Positions 59,990-64,000 of a stretch of 64,000 nucleotides of DNA are shown here, one piece after another. The position numbers and the translations under genes were made by a program. The notes beneath the pieces are model-generated. The model was not told where the DNA came from. It did no database searches and worked only from the letters and a program-made list of their open reading frames with translations. Each line of letters starts with the position of its first letter. Within the stretch, counting starts at the first letter, position 1. The stretch comes from Pseudonocardia abyssalis. Lineage in GTDB: Bacteria > Actinomycetota > Actinomycetes > Mycobacteriales > Pseudonocardiaceae. The stretch spans positions 5,456,001 through 5,520,000 of the forward strand of contig NZ_JADQDK010000001.1 in the NCBI RefSeq assembly GCF_019263705.2. The letters run 5' to 3'.

Positions 59990-60005
59990 TACGATGCCGC
60001 CCGTG
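59990..60005 (+). promoter_or_regulatory. Probable leaderless promoter of senX3 (TACGAT)
   Basis: TACGAT at 59990-59995 is seven bases before GTG 60003. The distance fits a transcript that begins at the start codon. This supports GTG 60003 over the in-frame ATG at 59994, which would overlap the -10. Confidence 0.4.
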
Positions 60006-61202
60006 ACCGCACTGCTGTGCGTGCTGATCGCGGCCGCCGCTCTCGTGCTCGGCGTCGTCGTCGGGATGCGTACCGGGCGCCGGCGGGTCGAGCCCGCCCC
60101 CGTCCCGGCCCCGCCGACCTCCGGGCCGCCGATGGCCGACCTCCTCGAGCGCGTGTTCCGCTCCTCCGATGCGGGGCTCGCGGTCTTCACGCACGCCGGC
60201 GACGTGGTGCTGCACAACGACCGTGCGGTCGAGCTGGGCCTCGTGCGGGGCGACCTGCCCGACGCGCGGGCGTGGGCCGCGTGCCAGCGGGCGGAGAGCT
60301 CCGGTCAGCCCGGCACCGTCGACCTGTCGCCGCTGGACCAGCAGCGTGGTCGCCAGCCCGCCGCCGTCGTCGCCGAGGTGCGCCCGCTGGGCGGGGGATA
60401 CACCGTCGCCGAGGCCTCCGACACCTCCGACGCCGTGCGGCTCGAGGCCACCCGTCGCGACTTCGTCGCCAACGTCAGCCACGAGCTCAAGACCCCCGTC
60501 GGCGCGGTCGGCCTGCTCGCCGAGGCGGTGCTGGACGCGGCCGACGACGCCGTCGAGGTCCGCCGGTTCAGCACGAAGATCCTCAACGAGGCCAACCGGC
60601 TCGGCGCGCTGGTCACCGAGCTGATCGCGCTGTCGCGGCTGACCGGGGCGGAGCGGCTGCCCGAGCTGGGCATCGTCGACGTCGACGAGGTCGTGAGCGA
60701 GGCCATGGCCCGCAGTCGGCTGTCCGCGGAGGGGTCACGCATCGACATCACCGTCGACCGGCCCACCGGCCTGGAGGTCGACGGCGACCGCACGCTGCTG
60801 GTCACCGCGCTGTCCAACCTCGTCGAGAACGCGATCGCGTACTCGCCGTCTGAGGCGTCGGTGTCGGTCTCGCGCCGGCGCGTCGGCGACTGGGTGGAGG
60901 TCTCGGTCACCGACCGCGGCATCGGCATCGCCCCCGAGCACCAGGCACGGGTGTTCGAGCGCTTCTTCCGCGTCGACCCGGCCCGATCGCGCGCCACCGG
61001 CGGCACCGGGCTGGGGCTCGCGATCGTCAAGCACGTCGTGGCCAACCACGGCGGCGAGGTGCGGCTGTGGAGCAGTCCGGGCACCGGTTCGACCTTCACC
61101 ATGCGGCTGCCCGTGCACGCCGCGGAGCTCGACGACATCGACGACGACGACCCCGAGGGCATCGCCCTGCCGGTGGGTCACGAACCGAGGAGGACAGGAT
61201 GA
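60003..61202 (+). CDS. senX3: Sensor histidine kinase SenX3
   Basis: Phosphate-responsive sensor kinase, 399 residues, with a single N-terminal membrane segment (LLCVLIAAAALVLGVVVGM), a PAS-like region (about 40-140), HisKA with FVANVSHELKTPVGAV (His160), and the HATPase: LSNLVENAIAYSP (N-box), DRGIGIAPEHQARVFERFFR and GGTGLGLAIVKHV. It phosphorylates RegX3 encoded immediately downstream (ATGA overlap). Its TM content and order match mycobacterial SenX3, which responds to phosphate limitation via Pst/PhoU. The preceding ~120 bases carry no gene. Confidence 0.92.
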   Translation: MTALLCVLIAAAALVLGVVVGMRTGRRRVEPAPVPAPPTSGPPMADLLERVFRSSDAGLAVFTHAGDVVLHNDRAVELGLVRGDLPDARAWAACQRAESSGQPGTVDLSPLDQQRGRQPAAVVAEVRPLGGGYTVAEASDTSDAVRLEATRRDFVANVSHELKTPVGAVGLLAEAVLDAADDAVEVRRFSTKILNEANRLGALVTELIALSRLTGAERLPELGIVDVDEVVSEAMARSRLSAEGSRIDITVDRPTGLEVDGDRTLLVTALSNLVENAIAYSPSEASVSVSRRRVGDWVEVSVTDRGIGIAPEHQARVFERFFRVDPARSRATGGTGLGLAIVKHVVANHGGEVRLWSSPGTGSTFTMRLPVHAAELDDIDDDDPEGIALPVGHEPRRTG

Positions 61203-61903
61203 CCAGGGTTCTGATCGTCGAGGACGAGGAGTCCTTCGCCGACCCGCTCGCGTTCCTGCTGCGCAAGGAGGGCTTCACGACCGCCGTGGCCGCGACCGGC
61301 CAGGACGCGCTCGAGGAGTTCGACCGCAACGGCGCCGACATCGTGCTGCTCGACCTCATGCTCCCCGGCATGAGCGGCACCGACGTCTGCAAGGCGCTGC
61401 GCACCCGCTCCGCCGTCCCGGTGATCATGGTGACGGCGCGGGACAGCGAGATCGACAAGGTCGTGGGCCTGGAGCTGGGCGCCGACGACTACGTCACCAA
61501 GCCCTACTCGGCGCGCGAGCTGATCGCCCGCGTGCGCGCGGTCCTGCGTCGCGGTGGGGAGGGCGGCGTGGAGATGGACGGCTCCGGCGGCTGGAGCAGC
61601 GGCGCGGTGCTGGAGGCGGGGCCGGTGCGGATGGACGTCGAGCGGCACGTCGTGTCGGTGGGGGGCTCCGACGTGGCGCTGCCGCTCAAGGAGTTCGACC
61701 TGCTGGAGTACCTGCTGCGCAACGTCGGGCGGGTGCTGACGCGCGGCCAGCTCATCGACCGCGTCTGGGGCGCCGACTACGTGGGGGACACCAAGACCCT
61801 CGACGTGCACGTCAAGCGGCTGCGGAGCAAGGTCGAGACCGACCCGGGCGCCCCGAGGCACCTGGTGACGGTGAGAGGTCTCGGGTACAAGTTCGAGGCC
61901 TGA
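61199..61903 (+). CDS. regX3: Response regulator RegX3
   Basis: OmpR/PhoB-type regulator of 234 residues: receiver domain with VLIVEDEESF, phosphoacceptor Asp52 in VLLDLMLPG and Lys in DYVTKPYSARE; winged-helix DNA-binding domain with LPLKEFDLLEYLLRNVGRVL and TLDVHVKRLRSKVE. Between them is a Gly-rich insert (GGEGGVEMDGSGGW) longer than in many relatives. ATG 61199 (GGAGGACAGG upstream) overlaps the senX3 stop. It activates phosphate-acquisition genes in relatives. Confidence 0.93.
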   Translation: MTRVLIVEDEESFADPLAFLLRKEGFTTAVAATGQDALEEFDRNGADIVLLDLMLPGMSGTDVCKALRTRSAVPVIMVTARDSEIDKVVGLELGADDYVTKPYSARELIARVRAVLRRGGEGGVEMDGSGGWSSGAVLEAGPVRMDVERHVVSVGGSDVALPLKEFDLLEYLLRNVGRVLTRGQLIDRVWGADYVGDTKTLDVHVKRLRSKVETDPGAPRHLVTVRGLGYKFEA

Positions 61904-62389
61904 AGCGGGTGGGAGACCCGCCGATCAAGGCGTCGATGTCGCTGGTGGATCACCCGGAGCGACGTCTGTCCTCGATCGGCGGGGTCACCACCGCATGCCG
62001 CGTCGACGGAGGGCTGCCGCGACCCTGGCCCGTACCTCGCCGGGGGAGCATCGGGCGAGTGCCTGCCGGGCCTGGAAGGCACCGTGCTGGCGCAGGAGCG
62101 CAGGGGGTCCGCATGCCCCGACGGTCCGGCGACGCGTGCTCGCCGAACAGCTGTACCGGCTGGACTGTGGACAACCCACCGGCGATGTGGACAACCCCGC
62201 GACCGTCACGCGGCACCACCGAAGTCCGCCGATCACGGCGCGAACGTCGCTCCCGAAGATCCACTGACCACGTCCGCGCCGTGATCAGCGGGCTCAGGGT
62301 GGCAAGAAGTCACTGCGGGTAGTTGACAATCCCGCAGTGTGACGGGTTCGGTCACGGCCGCGTCACGGCGGGGCGGTAGCGTGGGGGTC
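61904..62389. other. 486-base intergenic region regX3-ppx with tandem DnaA-box-like sequences
   Basis: No convincing gene; codon statistics of short open frames are not gene-like. It contains two copies of TGTGGACAACCC starting 20 bases apart (62166 and 62186), each including TGTGGACAA, the complement of the actinobacterial DnaA box TTGTCCACA. A 9-bp-arm palindrome CACTGCGGG...CCCGCAGTG at 62311-62339 encloses TTGACA. A -10-like TAGCGT at 62377-62382 precedes ppx. Confidence 0.5.
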
Positions 62390-62392
62390 GTG
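62377..62392 (+). promoter_or_regulatory. Probable leaderless promoter of ppx (TAGCGT)
   Basis: TAGCGT at 62377-62382 is seven bases before GTG 62390, and no ribosome-binding site is present, consistent with a leaderless transcript. Confidence 0.4.
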
Positions 62393-63415
62393 CGCCTGGG
62401 TGTGCTCGACGTCGGTTCCAACACCGTCCATCTGCTCGTGGTGGACGCGCATCGCGGTGGGCACCCGACGCCGATGACGTCGGAGAAGGACGAGCTGCGC
62501 CTCGCCGAGAACCTCGACGCCTCCGGGGCACTGACGAAGGCCGGCGCCGACAAACTGGTCCGCACCGTCGCGAAGGCCGGGGCCGCGGCCACGGAGGCGG
62601 GCTGCACCGACCTCCTCGCCTTCGCCACCTCCGCCCTGCGCGACGCCACCAACTCCGCGGCCGTGCTCGCCCGCGTCCGCGACGAGACCGGGGTCGGCCT
62701 GCAGGTGCTGCCCGGTGACGACGAGGCGCGCTACACCTTCCTCGCCGTCCGCCGGTGGTACGGCTGGTCGGCCGGGCGGCTGCTGGTGCTCGACATCGGC
62801 GGCGGATCCCTGGAGCTCGCGGCCGGCCGCGACGAGCACCCGGCGGTGGCCGCGTCGCTGCCGCTCGGGGCCGGGCGGCTCACGCGCGAGTGGTTCCGGT
62901 CCGACCCGCCCTCGCGCCGGGAGATCGACGCCCTGCGCACCCACCTCGACGCCGAGCTCGCCCCCGTCGCCCGGCGGATGAGGCGGGCCGGTGTGCCGGA
63001 CCTCGCGGTCGGCACGTCGAAGACCTTCCGCTCGCTGGCCCGGCTCACCGGGGCGGCGCCGTCGAGCGCGGGGCCGCGGGCGCGGCGCCTGCTCACCGAC
63101 GTCGGGCTGCGCCAGCTCACCGCGTTCATCACCCGCATGTCGGCGGGCGACCTCGCCGAGCTGGAGGGCGTGAGCCCCAGCCGGGCCCACCAGCTCGTGG
63201 CGGGCGCGCTGGTCGCCGAGGCCGCGATGCGCGCGCTGCAGATCACGCAGCTGGAGATCTGCCCGTGGGCCCTGCGGGAGGGCGTCATCCTCCGGCGGCT
63301 CGACACGCTGGAGGCGTCGACCCGCCCGCCCTCGGCACAGACCGACCGCTCGGCGCAGGACGCGCCGGACGGACTTGGACGCTTGACGTCGTACGAGGCA
63401 CGGTGTACAGGATGA
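62390..63415 (+). CDS. ppx: Exopolyphosphatase/guanosine pentaphosphatase (Ppx/GppA family)
   Basis: A 341-residue member of the ASKHA-fold Ppx/GppA family that removes phosphate from polyphosphate or pppGpp. Phosphate-loop motifs: GVLDVGSNTVHLLVVD (near 4-19), LLAFATSALRDATN and LLVLDIGGGSLELA. It lacks the C-terminal HD domain of the long forms, as usual in actinobacteria. GTG 62390 appears leaderless. The last gene overlaps its stop (ATGA). In mycobacteria the same order (ppx near regX3) exists, linking phosphate sensing and polyphosphate. Confidence 0.92.
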   Translation: MRLGVLDVGSNTVHLLVVDAHRGGHPTPMTSEKDELRLAENLDASGALTKAGADKLVRTVAKAGAAATEAGCTDLLAFATSALRDATNSAAVLARVRDETGVGLQVLPGDDEARYTFLAVRRWYGWSAGRLLVLDIGGGSLELAAGRDEHPAVAASLPLGAGRLTREWFRSDPPSRREIDALRTHLDAELAPVARRMRRAGVPDLAVGTSKTFRSLARLTGAAPSSAGPRARRLLTDVGLRQLTAFITRMSAGDLAELEGVSPSRAHQLVAGALVAEAAMRALQITQLEICPWALREGVILRRLDTLEASTRPPSAQTDRSAQDAPDGLGRLTSYEARCTG

Positions 63416-64000
63416 GTTCCGAGACCGACCACCCCCGTCAGCGCACCGTCGCCGAGCTGCTCGCCGAGCACGGCAACGGCGGTCCGTCCGGTCGACGTCG
63501 TCGCCGCCGGGAGGAAGAGCCGGACGAGGGCGCCCCGCCCGGTCAGCAGGCCCCGATCGCCACGCGGGACCCGGTCGCCCCGTTCGCCCCGCCCGACCGC
63601 GCGGTGCTGCGCGATCCCGTCCCGCCCGCCCGCGTGGCCGGTCCCGACGAGCGCCGCGCGGCGGCGCCCGCGCTGCCCCAGCAGTCCGCACCCCAGCAGT
63701 CCGCACCCCGGCAGTCCGCGTCGCAGCAGGTCCAGTCTCGGCAGGTCCAGCCCCAGCAGGTCCAGAGCCGGCCGGTCCCCCCCGTGTCGCCCCCACCCGT
63801 CGCGGCGCCGGCAGGCCAGGCGCCCGTCCAGCCGTCCGACGGCCCGGCGCCCGCCGCGGTCCAGCCCCCCACGGTGCAGGCCCCGCCGGTCGCACCGCCC
63901 GCCCGGCAGGCGCCGTCCGCTGCCACCCCGTCCGCTGCCACCCCGTCCGCTGCCACCCCGTCCGCTGCCACCCCGTCCGCTGCCACCCCGTCCGCAGCCT
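63412..64000 (+). CDS. Proline/alanine-rich protein, N-terminal part (cut by window end)
   Basis: An open frame of 196 codons without a stop, continuing beyond the window. It starts MSSETDHPRQRTVAELLAEH, then has a basic run GRRRRRRE and an acidic one, then a disordered Pro/Ala/Gln region with repeats (QQSAP, QQVQ; SAATP). The combination VAELLAxHG + RRRRRR is like mycobacterial membrane proteins encoded after ppx; the membrane part would be outside. ATG 63412 overlaps the ppx stop, so translation is coupled. Confidence 0.7.
   Translation, partial: MSSETDHPRQRTVAELLAEHGNGGPSGRRRRRREEEPDEGAPPGQQAPIATRDPVAPFAPPDRAVLRDPVPPARVAGPDERRAAAPALPQQSAPQQSAPRQSASQQVQSRQVQPQQVQSRPVPPVSPPPVAAPAGQAPVQPSDGPAPAAVQPPTVQAPPVAPPARQAPSAATPSAATPSAATPSAATPSAATPSAA
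63911..64000 (+). repeat. 15-bp tandem repeats (PSAAT-coding)
   Basis: The unit CCGTCCGCTGCCACC is repeated about five times almost without change at the window end, encoding the pentapeptide PSAAT. A looser array of CAGCAGTCCGCACCC lies at about 63677-63730. Copy number probably varies between strains through slippage. The array continues out of the window. Confidence 0.7.

Noticed and set aside
62166..62194. Chromosomal origin of replication (DnaA boxes).
   Set aside because: Only two boxes, no AT-rich unwinding region and no dnaA, dnaN or parAB genes nearby.
63911..64000. CRISPR array.
   Set aside because: The repeats are contiguous 15-bp units without spacers and lie in an open coding frame.

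Overview
The window is about 73-75% GC. It has near-saturated GC at third codon positions, many GTG starts, several probable leaderless genes and ATGA/GTGA stop-start overlaps. It carries mycofactocin genes, a mycothiol gene (mshA) and the gpm-senX3-regX3-ppx group. Together these point to an actinobacterium of the Pseudonocardiaceae, most likely Pseudonocardia or a close relative. This is inference from gene content; no rRNA or tRNA is present.

Left part (1-20.9 kb). A truncated siderophore-binding-protein remnant and a secreted clostripain-type lipoprotein precede a striking minus-strand block. The block holds two successive cassettes, each consisting of a nicotinoprotein (NDMA-dependent, iron-ADH superfamily) alcohol/methanol dehydrogenase, a MoxR AAA+ ATPase and a CoxE-like VWA protein. 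Each cassette has a large hairpin between the dehydrogenase and the MoxR gene. Directly beyond it, read divergently, is the mycofactocin cluster mftA-mftB-mftC, two OYE/FadH-type flavoenzymes, mftE, a reversed phosphodiesterase and mftF. Mycofactocin is the redox cofactor thought to re-oxidise such nicotinoproteins, so 2.2-20.9 kb reads as one alcohol-oxidation system with its cofactor factory and two dedicated chaperone pairs.

Molybdenum part (21-36 kb). A form II CO-dehydrogenase-like molybdenum hydroxylase (S-L-M order plus a CoxG-like membrane-anchored protein) is followed by a two-gene 2OG-Fe(II) oxygenase repair operon, a P1-family peptidase, a TetR/esterase divergent pair and moaD-moaA. 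An acyl-CoA dehydrogenase and a molybdate operon (HTH-TOBE protein, modABC) complete it. The moaA/moaD and mod genes would supply the cofactor for the hydroxylase.

Middle part (36-54.7 kb). Mostly chromosomal backbone: AMIN-like lipoprotein, subtilase, serS, acyl-CoA synthetase, P450, cold-shock protein, DUF2771, MFS transporter, glutaminyl-peptide cyclotransferase, DUF3027, a 942-residue sacsin-like ATPase, mshA, a YbjN protein, a DUF4349 protein, a small membrane protein and a 4CL-type ligase.

Right part (54.7-64 kb). A decayed patch holds a frameshifted tyrosine recombinase and methyltransferase debris between two paralogous RibD/DHFR-like genes. After it come OhrR/MarR regulators with a VOC protein, then gpmA, senX3-regX3, ppx and the start of a proline-rich protein. 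In mycobacteria mshA, the YbjN gene, gpm1, senX3, regX3 and ppx lie close together, so the DNA between the YbjN gene and gpmA looks like an insertion.

Three intergenic repeat families recur: GCAGTAAAGCCAC hairpins (3 copies), an AACAGCGACTC family (one copy in frame inside a gene) and a GAGCTTGCG element bridging modB and modC.
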